A program made the translations under genes and the position numbers. From the NCBI GenBank assembly GCA_947447265.1, contig CANFKC010000009.1, positions 1 through 64,000 on the forward strand: a stretch of DNA of 64,000 nucleotides. Reading direction: 5' to 3'. Of the stretch, positions 26,419 through 33,154 are shown in pieces (position 1 is the first letter of the stretch; each line of letters opens with the position of its first letter). Source of the DNA: Chitinophagaceae bacterium (GTDB lineage Bacteria > Bacteroidota > Bacteroidia > Chitinophagales > Chitinophagaceae). Under the pieces are notes generated by a model that was not told the DNA's origin, did not search any database, and saw nothing but the letters and a program-made list of their open reading frames with translations.

Positions 26419-27030
26419 ATAAATTTTCGTAGAAAGTGGGTGATGATAAAAGAGCATAGAAATTAGGTGGAATAGTTAAAGGGTAGGGCAGATGGGATCG
26501 TTTCATCGTAGTAATGTCGTGTACACAACAGATTTCGCATAAGAATTTCGGCGCGATAACCGCAAAGTGTTCGCAAAGTCAACGAGATTAATGCCGGGTT
26601 TTGAGGTTTAGTTCGTTTAAGACATACTGGAAAGAAGAGTGGTAGAGCGGGCAATAGATGTTGCCTGGTTGTTAATTGGTGCCTGCAAAATTGAAAAACA
26701 CTGTACCGGCTTATGCGAAGGAGCGTTAAAATTGCACGGATTGGAATAGTTGATTGTATAGATAAATTTGTGTTGTTCCTGGGGACGAATCTGTTGAGAG
26801 TTAGCTGCATTGCATGAAGTTCCGCGCTTTTGCCGGATATGAAAAATCGGGTAAAAATGGTGCGTAGATTAGTGCAAATGGTGCGTAGCTATCTGCAAAT
26901 GATTTTGGGTTGCAGCAATAAAATTGCGCTGGTATCTGTTGTTAGTTTATCCCACAGTCAGACGACTATCTCTAAGGATTGTTTAATTTATGGATGATGC
27001 CAGTTTTTAGACAAATAGATATCCGCAAGA
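26419..27030. other. Intergenic region with no convincing gene
   Basis: About 610 bp. A 115-codon minus-strand frame (26463-26810) is Leu/Arg/Thr-rich without a hydrophobic pattern or family resemblance and is probably chance. Two tandem 21-nt units sharing ATGGTGCGTAG and ending TGCAA lie at 26857-26877 and 26878-26898. A GCAAAGTGTTCGCAAAG-like repeat lies near 26560. Nothing else was recognised. Confidence 0.4.
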
Positions 27031-27408
27031 ATGAAATACAAAGAAATAGCCGGTGACACACTCCCAATTTTCAGAGTAGTATCTTATTTCCCACTCGTAT
27101 ACAATATCTATGCGTCTTTTATATTTTTCTATGCCTATGTGAAACTGGAGAGACTGACATTAGGGGCTTATAAAACGAAAAAGTGCATCATCTTACCAGG
27201 TTTCATTTACATTACGGAAGCAATTCTCGACATCGTATATATTCCAGTTTGCGTACTTGGCTTTTTCTTACTGGCTCATTTACTTATAACTAAGAGTCAG
27301 CACATTAAAAGTTATCGTGTAAATGCGTTGATTTTTATTTTAAGCATTGCTATGGTTATTTTATTTAGAAAATACTACCCAGCCTATTTTGAGTGGTATG
27401 TTGGCTAA
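27031..27408 (+). CDS. Small multi-pass membrane protein, 125 aa
   Basis: I do not recognise a family. The 125-residue product has three to four predicted hydrophobic helices (FPLVYNIYASFIFFYAYV; CIILPGFIYI; ILDIVYIPVCVLGFFLLAHLLI; ALIFILSIAMVILF) separated by short basic loops. It starts at ATG 27031 after a long AT-rich spacer, with no clear promoter box. The low GC content and isolated position allow either a lineage-specific gene or a chance frame, but the regular helix spacing favours a gene. Confidence 0.55.
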   Translation: MKYKEIAGDTLPIFRVVSYFPLVYNIYASFIFFYAYVKLERLTLGAYKTKKCIILPGFIYITEAILDIVYIPVCVLGFFLLAHLLITKSQHIKSYRVNALIFILSIAMVILFRKYYPAYFEWYVG

Positions 27409-27556
27409 CATATCGGGAACAGAAACAGATACTAGTACTAAATAAGTAGCCGCATGGCTGAAACGAAAATGCCCTATCCTAACACTAACCCAAAGCGCTC
27501 CATGATGCTTATAGTATCGATATTATTGACGCCCTTGCTTTCGGGGAAATTTCGTT

Positions 27557-27630
27557 GCGCATCTTAATTCATGATGCGCTAAGTTAATGCTCATTAAGCC
27601 AGTATCCCAACCAAAGGTTGGGATACTGGC
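27557..27630. repeat. Two inverted repeats, one a perfect 15-bp hairpin
   Basis: GCGCATC/GATGCGC at 27557-27579 is a short inverted repeat. GCCAGTATCCCAACC-AAA-GGTTGGGATACTGGC at 27598-27630 is a perfect 15-bp stem with a 3-nt loop. Neither has a T tract on either strand. They lie downstream of both flanking convergent genes, so they may end transcripts by another route or be a mobile hairpin element. Confidence 0.6.
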
Positions 27631-27665
27631 AATCTCCTGCATGACCGTGCCAAAGCTTACCCAGT

Positions 27666-29024
27666 TTATTTTTCTACCGTAAGAGCTGTTGTTGTTGTGT
27701 TCTTGCCATCAGTTATTCTTACAAAGTAATTGCCCGCATATATGGCCTGCAGATCAAAGTAGCACATTGTGCTGCCCTGGTAGAGGGTTTGCGACTGGAT
27801 TACTTTGCCTGTCACATCAATCAGGTCGACATGCAGGTTTGTTTTGTTAGTGGTCTTGCTCTGTATGGCTACCATGTCAGTCGCAGGGTTTGGGTAAACT
27901 GTCAGGCTAAGATTTTCAGCGCTAAGGGCTGCTACCTCGGTAGGTGCATAGGTAGTTAAACCGGTTGGTACCGATGTTATCCTGGTTACAGTTTTATTGC
28001 CATAGAATGTAGGACCTACAACATACGGATAAGCGGAATTATGGTTATTGTCAACAGTGCAGAAATATGCGTAGGTACCTGATGGGTATTCAGGGGTTAC
28101 GCAAAAACGACCATTATGTATATCCAGGTAGTCTGGTTGTGAAGCTGTAGGCGCAATAAACTGGTAGTCTTCTTTGTACATGCCTAGTGGATAAGTAGCG
28201 CTCACCGGAGGACCCGCTGTTACTGCTGTTCCATCGTAAAGGGTAGTACGGGTTGTAATGCTACGCAGGCTGAAACTTGATTTCATACGAACAACACCGC
28301 CTGTGCCATCAGCATTTTTGTATCCGTAAGCACCATAAATAGGGTAGCCATCATAAGCAAAGCCTATTAGTGGCGAATGGTGTGCAGAATCAATAATATA
28401 CAAGCCATCCGCAGCATACAAATTGCAAACAGTTGAGATAACAACCCTGTCCAGATTAAATGCGCTTGGGTTTTGATGGTGGTGGTAATTGGTCATTGCA
28501 GGGTGGCCCTTGGCGCAATCGAATCCTGCACGCTCCGCAACAATAGCATCACGATTCCAGACGTTATCACCCATACCACCAAGAGGGCCGCCTTTGTTGG
28601 CATTGGCCGCAGTGCTCCAGGAAACCCCATCCCTATAGTCGAATAGCGATACCCCGTTTATAAACACACCAATCGTACCACCTGTTGTGGGTGATGGTGT
28701 TCCGGTATTGGGGGTAGGGGTAAGTGTTATTTTATAGATGTTATTATTGTTACCGCCCTGGTTAGGGTTGCCATCCAGGTACGGACCGATGATATATGCC
28801 GGAATACCGCTGCAGCTGATGTAGGCATCGGTAGTATTGTATTGCACTGTCTGCACATTGGCAGGGTAGGTGGCATCAACAACTGGTACAGAACTTCCGC
28901 TAACATAGTGCCTGCCGGTAATGCCACTAGTATTGCGTAACCAAGAGATTATAGTAGGGCTGGTTTGCGCATTCGCACCTGCAAATACCAATGAAAGGCC
29001 CAAAACAGAGAACAACTTCCTCAT
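27666..29024 (-). CDS. Secreted YHYH-domain protein with T9SS sorting domain
   Basis: The 452-residue protein has a signal peptide (1-19, ending GANAQ) and a YHYH domain (about 95-345). The YHYH domain has MTNYHHHQNP, HSPLIGFAYDGYPIYGAYGY and LDIHNGRFCVTPEYPSGTYAYFCT. A type A T9SS sorting domain (about 375-452, LTVYPNPATDMVAI to the end) closes it. The conserved His/Tyr/Asp cluster suggests metal binding, but the biochemical role of YHYH proteins is not established. It is expected at the cell surface or secreted. It is monocistronic. Confidence 0.9.
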   Translation of the reverse strand: MRKLFSVLGLSLVFAGANAQTSPTIISWLRNTSGITGRHYVSGSSVPVVDATYPANVQTVQYNTTDAYISCSGIPAYIIGPYLDGNPNQGGNNNNIYKITLTPTPNTGTPSPTTGGTIGVFINGVSLFDYRDGVSWSTAANANKGGPLGGMGDNVWNRDAIVAERAGFDCAKGHPAMTNYHHHQNPSAFNLDRVVISTVCNLYAADGLYIIDSAHHSPLIGFAYDGYPIYGAYGYKNADGTGGVVRMKSSFSLRSITTRTTLYDGTAVTAGPPVSATYPLGMYKEDYQFIAPTASQPDYLDIHNGRFCVTPEYPSGTYAYFCTVDNNHNSAYPYVVGPTFYGNKTVTRITSVPTGLTTYAPTEVAALSAENLSLTVYPNPATDMVAIQSKTTNKTNLHVDLIDVTGKVIQSQTLYQGSTMCYFDLQAIYAGNYFVRITDGKNTTTTALTVEK

Positions 29025-29166
29025 AAAATGAATTTATTTCTTGTTCAGACGACGAGGAGAACAAAACCCTTCGGGTTGGTGTTTTATTTTATGTGTCCCA
29101 TTGCAATGAGGACAACCAAAAGTACTAGCAGCGGATAAACTGTCTACTGCCAATTACAAAACTGCA

Positions 29167-29601
29167 TTACCCCTTAAAATCCACCTTCTTATGCGTGCCG
29201 TCGCAATAAGGTTTGTTGCCGGAATGGCCGCAACGGCAGAGTGCCGTTACTTTGTCTTTTTTGGTTTCGTTGCCATCTTTGTCTTTAATGGTGATATTGC
29301 CATATATCAGCAGCGGACCATCCTGCACCACTTCTACTATGCTTTCGGTGGTTACTTTTTCAACTGCAGGTTCCGCATCGTTCATGAAATAGCTGAGTGC
29401 TCCACTAGGGCATTTCTTTACCTGGTCTACTATTTGCTGCGTGGAGGCGGCTTCTGGTTTTATCCATGGCCTTATCGCAGGGTTAAACACTTCCGGCAAG
29501 CCTGTTGCCTGTTTCCAGCAAATGGTTGAATGAATGCAAGCTGCCGGTTGCCAAATTATGGTTACTTCGCCATTCGTATATTTCTTAGTTATGTCTTTCA
29601 T
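29167..29601 (-). CDS. Divergent 4Fe-4S mono-cluster plus CDGSH iron-sulfur protein
   Basis: The 144-residue cytoplasmic protein joins a Fer4_19 (DUF1271-type) domain (about 8-75, with Cys22, Cys28 and Cys64: AACIHSTIC, KKCPSGAL) to a CDGSH domain (about 95-140). The CDGSH motif CRCGHSGNKPYCDGTH gives three Cys (122, 124, 133) and His137, the mitoNEET-type 2Fe-2S ligation. Such fusions are thought to move electrons or clusters. It is translationally coupled to osmC (4-nt overlap), suggesting redox-stress defence. Confidence 0.9.
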   Translation of the reverse strand: MKDITKKYTNGEVTIIWQPAACIHSTICWKQATGLPEVFNPAIRPWIKPEAASTQQIVDQVKKCPSGALSYFMNDAEPAVEKVTTESIVEVVQDGPLLIYGNITIKDKDGNETKKDKVTALCRCGHSGNKPYCDGTHKKVDFKG

Positions 29602-29990
29602 TGCAGGTCAGTTTTTATATTGATCTGGTTGGTTAATATTTTATGCACCGGGCAGCTGTTGGCTATCTGCAGCAATCTTGCACGCTCTTCCGCAGTCAGC
29701 GTACCATGAACAGTTATCTGCCGCTCCATAGTTGCTGTGCCGTTAGCGGTATCGCGGGAAAGTGTCACATGCACCTCAATTTTCTCTACCTTATGCCCTT
29801 TGCGGTCGGCATACATGCGCAAAGTAATGCTGGTACATGCTGATAGCGATGCCGCAAGCAATTCTTCAGGGTTAAAACCCTCGGCCTGCCCGCCGCTGTC
29901 CAGACCTTCGTCGGCGATAAGGCTGTTGTTGCCGGCCTGTATGTAAGTACTGTAATGTTTTTCGTGAATTACGGCATGTACTTCGCCCAT
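29598..29990 (-). CDS. OsmC/Ohr family peroxiredoxin-like protein
   Basis: OsmC-type proteins reduce organic hydroperoxides with two cysteines. Here these are Cys52 (AASLSACTSITLRMYADRKG) and Cys113 (NSCPVHKILTNQI). The GFNPEELLAASLSAC segment is diagnostic. The frame extends upstream to 30152, but that stretch overlaps the next gene. The ATG at 29990 (MGEVHAVIHEKH) gives the family-typical 130 residues. It overlaps the Fer4_19/CDGSH gene by 4 nt and lies 31 bp after the GldN-like gene, so the three may be co-transcribed. Confidence 0.9.
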   Translation of the reverse strand: MGEVHAVIHEKHYSTYIQAGNNSLIADEGLDSGGQAEGFNPEELLAASLSACTSITLRMYADRKGHKVEKIEVHVTLSRDTANGTATMERQITVHGTLTAEERARLLQIANSCPVHKILTNQINIKTDLQ

Positions 29991-30021
29991 GGGCTGCTGG
30001 TGTTGTTTGTGATAAAGATAA

Positions 30022-30660
30022 TTACTCTGTTTCAGTAAAATAGCTATTCCAGACAGAAAGTGGAATATTACTGTTAGGATGGCCCTGCTGGTATTCCAGC
30101 AGCAGGTTCCTGATATCATCATACCGCACCCAGAATAACGGATAGTCGCCAATTATGGCGCCACCCTTAAAGCCAACGCCCGGCGGGGTAAATGGCGCTA
30201 TGCCTACTATCTGAATAGTAGTCCTCGCTTTTTTTACGTCGTAGGTCCATTCCTCCAGTACTTTAAACTTCCTTACCTGATCGTATGGAATGTCCTTTTT
30301 CATCACTTTGGTGGTCATATTGCCGTCAGCATCCTGCATTTCTATCGTGTCGGCCGGTAAAATATCTATAATGTCTCTTATTGCTTTCCGCGAAAGGGGA
30401 GGGTAGGAAAATTTGGTGTCCGGTATGCCGTAGGCTGTTATTTTACCGCTGGTGGCCGCGTTGAAAATGAGCTGTACCAGGTTGAGCTCCTCGGCTGCAT
30501 TTTTTAGTTTTGTCCGGAACGGTATGACAGAATCGCCCAATACAACAATGCGGGAGACGCGCTTCGTCCAGGTATCCAGCAGTTCATTTTTACCTTGCGC
30601 CATCAGGTCCTGGCCGCATAATAATCCGAAAGAAAGTAGTGTGAGTTGAGTTAGTTTCAT
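30022..30660 (-). CDS. GldN/PorN-like protein, stand-alone
   Basis: The mature part resembles GldN/PorN, the periplasmic ring component of the type IX secretion/gliding machine. The segment SGKITAYGIPDTKFSYPP, the later FKVLEEWTYDVKKARTTIQIVGIAPF and the segment YPLFWVRYDDIRNLLLEYQ follow the family pattern. ATG 30660 gives a signal peptide (MKLTQLTLLSFGLLCGQDLMAQ in part) and 212 residues, shorter than typical GldN. The first Met of the open frame (30687) would spoil the signal peptide. No gldK, L or M is adjacent, so it is probably a paralogue outside the main T9SS locus. Confidence 0.75.
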   Translation of the reverse strand: MKLTQLTLLSFGLLCGQDLMAQGKNELLDTWTKRVSRIVVLGDSVIPFRTKLKNAAEELNLVQLIFNAATSGKITAYGIPDTKFSYPPLSRKAIRDIIDILPADTIEMQDADGNMTTKVMKKDIPYDQVRKFKVLEEWTYDVKKARTTIQIVGIAPFTPPGVGFKGGAIIGDYPLFWVRYDDIRNLLLEYQQGHPNSNIPLSVWNSYFTETE

Positions 30661-30776
30661 CTGGATTCGTTTTATTAAAACTACCACTATTTTCAGCCCT
30701 ATTACTTGTAAAAAGTCATTTTTTTGTTTCGCTAAAATTGCGTATTTGTTATTGACTAGTTAATGCGGTGCGATTG

Positions 30777-31760
30777 CTATTTTCGTATTTTTCCAGCGTA
30801 GCGATCATCGGTAAGCGACACCAGAAAGGCTTCCAGGTCTGCTTTTTCCTGTGCGGAAAGGTTCAGTGGCTTAACCAGGTTAGTGTCAATATTTATGGGC
30901 TTTGCAACAATTTTGTAAGGGTCGCTGTAGTACTCTATTACTTCTTTTATTGTTTTAAACATGCCATTATGCATGTAGGGGCCCGTCACCGCAACATTGC
31001 GCAAGCCAGGTACTTTAAATTTGCCAATATCCTGCGGGTTTTTAGAAATAGCATAGCGACCTGAATCATTGAGTTTCTTACCATCGAAAAGCCCTATATT
31101 ACGGAATTCATCGCCTGTAAAATCAGGTGAAAAGTGGCATTCAAAACATTTGGCTTTTACCAGAAATAATTCCCTGCCACGCAAGGCAGCCGCGCTTATC
31201 AAGGTTGAGTCGTCCTTATCCATATAGCGGTCGTAAGGGGTTTTCGAGGTTTCCAGTGTTTTCTCAAATGCGGCAATTGCGAACTTCAGATAATCTTCTT
31301 TCGGAGGGGCAGAGAAAATTTTCTGGAATAATGCTACATATTGCGGGTCGTTATTCAGTCGTTTTACCACTTCCCCTATCGGGATGTTCATTTCATTTTT
31401 ATCTTCTATCGGGAATTTTACCTGATCTTCCAGCGAGCCTGCGCGGCCATCATAAAAGAGGTAGGGCCTGTCAGATAGATTGGCGCAGGATGGGGCATTG
31501 CGTTTCCCTAATTTATTGCCCACGCCTTTGCTGAAAGGCACGGTATCAGAAAATGCAAATTCGGGAATGTGGCACGATGCGCAGCTTTTGCTGCCATCAA
31601 GCGAGAGCTTTTTCTCGAAAAAAAGTACTTCGCCCAGTTGCGCCATAGTTTTGGGCTCGCCTGTAAACGAATATTTTATCGGTGCAGGCTTAACAGGCAA
31701 AAACGAAAAGCATAACGCAGTTACGCAAACTATTAATGCTATAATCGCCAGTTTTTTCAT
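30777..31760 (-). CDS. Di-heme cytochrome c peroxidase (MauG/CcpA family)
   Basis: The 327-residue periplasmic protein has an N-terminal export helix (1-22) and two c-type heme motifs, Cys60-A-S-Cys63-His64 and Cys205-F-E-Cys208-His209. Family segments are ELGEVLFFEKKLSLDGSKSC-like (QLGEVLFFEKKLS), DRPYLFYDGRAGSLEDQ, FKVPGLRNVAVTGPYMHNG and YYSDP. These enzymes reduce H2O2 using electrons from cytochromes or modify proteins and quinols. The -7 box at 31766 nearly abuts the ATG. It is an isolated gene upstream of the GldN-like one. Confidence 0.93.
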   Translation of the reverse strand: MKKLAIIALIVCVTALCFSFLPVKPAPIKYSFTGEPKTMAQLGEVLFFEKKLSLDGSKSCASCHIPEFAFSDTVPFSKGVGNKLGKRNAPSCANLSDRPYLFYDGRAGSLEDQVKFPIEDKNEMNIPIGEVVKRLNNDPQYVALFQKIFSAPPKEDYLKFAIAAFEKTLETSKTPYDRYMDKDDSTLISAAALRGRELFLVKAKCFECHFSPDFTGDEFRNIGLFDGKKLNDSGRYAISKNPQDIGKFKVPGLRNVAVTGPYMHNGMFKTIKEVIEYYSDPYKIVAKPINIDTNLVKPLNLSAQEKADLEAFLVSLTDDRYAGKIRK

Positions 31761-31765
31761 TGGCG

Positions 31766-31773
31766 CAAAATTA
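31766..31773 (-). promoter_or_regulatory. -7 box (TAatTTTG) next to the peroxidase ATG
   Basis: TAATTTTG on the minus strand ends 5 nt before the ATG at 31760, implying a leaderless or near-leaderless message. Confidence 0.5.
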
Positions 31774-31831
31774 ACTCAAAGTGGGCTATTTCCAGTCAAT
31801 GGCAAGTTAAAAAGCAGCTATTTCAGTTTGC

Positions 31832-32446
31832 CTATGCCTTCTTTTGCAGGCACCAGGTGGTCATTGCCCGCATATTATGCACATTGGTGGTTTTAATGGG
31901 TTCAAAAAGCTCAGCGCCCAGGTGATGGGTATAATCCAGCAGCCGTTGGTGGTTTACTAGGTAGCGTTCTGAGCCATCGGGTAGCATGTGTTTGCCATTG
32001 TCAAGGTCAATTACCAATTCTTCGATGCCGATGTCAGATGCCAGCCGGGTAAAAAAATAGCCACCCGGCTTTACCATGTTCCAGCAGGCGTGTAACAGGC
32101 TTTCAAAATGAACTTTGTCGTCTGCGAAATGCAGCACAGCACTGCATATGGCCAGATCAAAACTTTCCTTTTCGAATGGTATTCCTTCAATATTGCCTGC
32201 TACAAAATTTTCGGTCGAGTGATCTGGTGCCAGTTGCCTGCACAGCGCTTTTACATCGGCAATGGCATGCTCGCTTCTATCAATACCATAAACCTCAAAA
32301 CCGTTTTTCAGAAAGTAATGCAGATTGCGGCCGCCGCCGCATCCTATGTCGACCACGCGCCTGCACTTATCGAACCTGCCTTTCAACAGTTGGTCAAACA
32401 GGTAAATGTCAATATCGCCAAGAAGCTCTTTGAGTGGATTAGCCAT
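31832..32446 (-). CDS. Class I SAM-dependent methyltransferase
   Basis: The 204-residue protein is a single Methyltransf_11/25-type domain. Motif I is VVDIGCGGGRNLHYFL (about 30-45), motif II VYGIDRSEHAI, then FDLAICSAVLHFADD and MVKPGGYFFTRL. No signal or membrane segment is present. The substrate is unknown. It is divergent from the DUF1543 gene, with only ~75 bp between them, and downstream of nothing on its strand, so probably monocistronic. Confidence 0.88.
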   Translation of the reverse strand: MANPLKELLGDIDIYLFDQLLKGRFDKCRRVVDIGCGGGRNLHYFLKNGFEVYGIDRSEHAIADVKALCRQLAPDHSTENFVAGNIEGIPFEKESFDLAICSAVLHFADDKVHFESLLHACWNMVKPGGYFFTRLASDIGIEELVIDLDNGKHMLPDGSERYLVNHQRLLDYTHHLGAELFEPIKTTNVHNMRAMTTWCLQKKA

Positions 32447-32499
32447 GTAGTAAAGTTAAGTCAGTGAAGGAATAAGAAGTGAAGAGCCGCTAATATATT

Positions 32500-32507
32500 T
32501 ATATTTG
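32500..32507 (+). promoter_or_regulatory. -7 box (TAtaTTTG) of DUF1543 gene
   Basis: TAtaTTTG ends 15 nt before the ATG at 32523, matching TAnnTTTG. Confidence 0.5.
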
Positions 32508-32522
32508 CCGCCAAGTTAGTTA

Positions 32523-33086
32523 ATGATGGATGAGTTAAAACTTTTTATGGTGCTTATTGGCTGTAGGCCGCCCGGACGGGCGATAGAGCAGCATGATATT
32601 TTCTTTGGCATAGCTGCAAGCATGCAGGAGCTAATACCGGCTATCGTGGCTTACTGGCCGGAAGCTAAGGGGCGGATGCATATTGATGCATGGCGGGAAG
32701 TAACGCACGTAAACGGCTATGATGTGGCAATAGGAGCCAAAGAAGAAGGGCGGCAGCAAACTGATGCCAACCTTTATTTTATAAACCTTGGTGGCTACAA
32801 GCCTGGCGATTTTGAAGAATATCATTACAAAATGGTGGTAGCCGGCGACACCATTTCAGATGCAATAGCAGCGGCGAAGAAGACCGCTTTTTTCAAGCAT
32901 ACCGGTTATAAAGGGGCAAGGGCACACGTTGATGACAAATATGGTCTGGATGCAGATGATGCCTACCTGGTAAAAGAATTGCTACAGACGGCCTTCTCGG
33001 AAAAATTTTCTATAGTCTTACGCAAAGCAGAAGCCGCGCAGGAAGACTTTCTAAATATTGGTTATTTTAAGTTGGATAAATTGTAG
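32523..33086 (+). CDS. DUF1543 domain protein
   Basis: The 187-residue soluble protein shows the DUF1543 pattern: LFMVLIGCRPPGRAIEQHDIFFGIA at the start and GRMHIDAWREVTHVNGYDV. NLYFINLGGYKPGDFEEYHYKMVV begins a second, similar half, so it appears to be an internal duplication. HVDDKYGLDADD may be a metal or polar site. The biochemical function of DUF1543 is not established. Two adjacent ATGs (32523, 32526) are possible starts. A heptameric repeat array follows downstream. Confidence 0.85.
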   Translation: MMDELKLFMVLIGCRPPGRAIEQHDIFFGIAASMQELIPAIVAYWPEAKGRMHIDAWREVTHVNGYDVAIGAKEEGRQQTDANLYFINLGGYKPGDFEEYHYKMVVAGDTISDAIAAAKKTAFFKHTGYKGARAHVDDKYGLDADDAYLVKELLQTAFSEKFSIVLRKAEAAQEDFLNIGYFKLDKL

Positions 33087-33107
33087 GCTATCCTGATAGA
33101 GAACCTA

Positions 33108-33153
33108 ACTGAGACTGCTCACTGCCGACTGTTGACTGTAAAACTGCCAACTC
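33108..33153. repeat. Degenerate heptameric repeat array (ACTG type)
   Basis: ACTG cores start at 33108, 33114, 33121, 33128, 33135 and 33143, with ACTC at 33150, so the steps are 6, 7, 7, 7, 8 and 7 nt. It lies between the convergent DUF1543 and lptD genes. Confidence 0.65.
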
Positions 33154-33154
33154 A

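Noticed and set aside
26463-26810. 115-codon minus-strand frame upstream of the methyltransferase operon
   Set aside because: Leu/Arg/Thr-rich without a structural pattern, no start signals and no resemblance to a family; likely chance.
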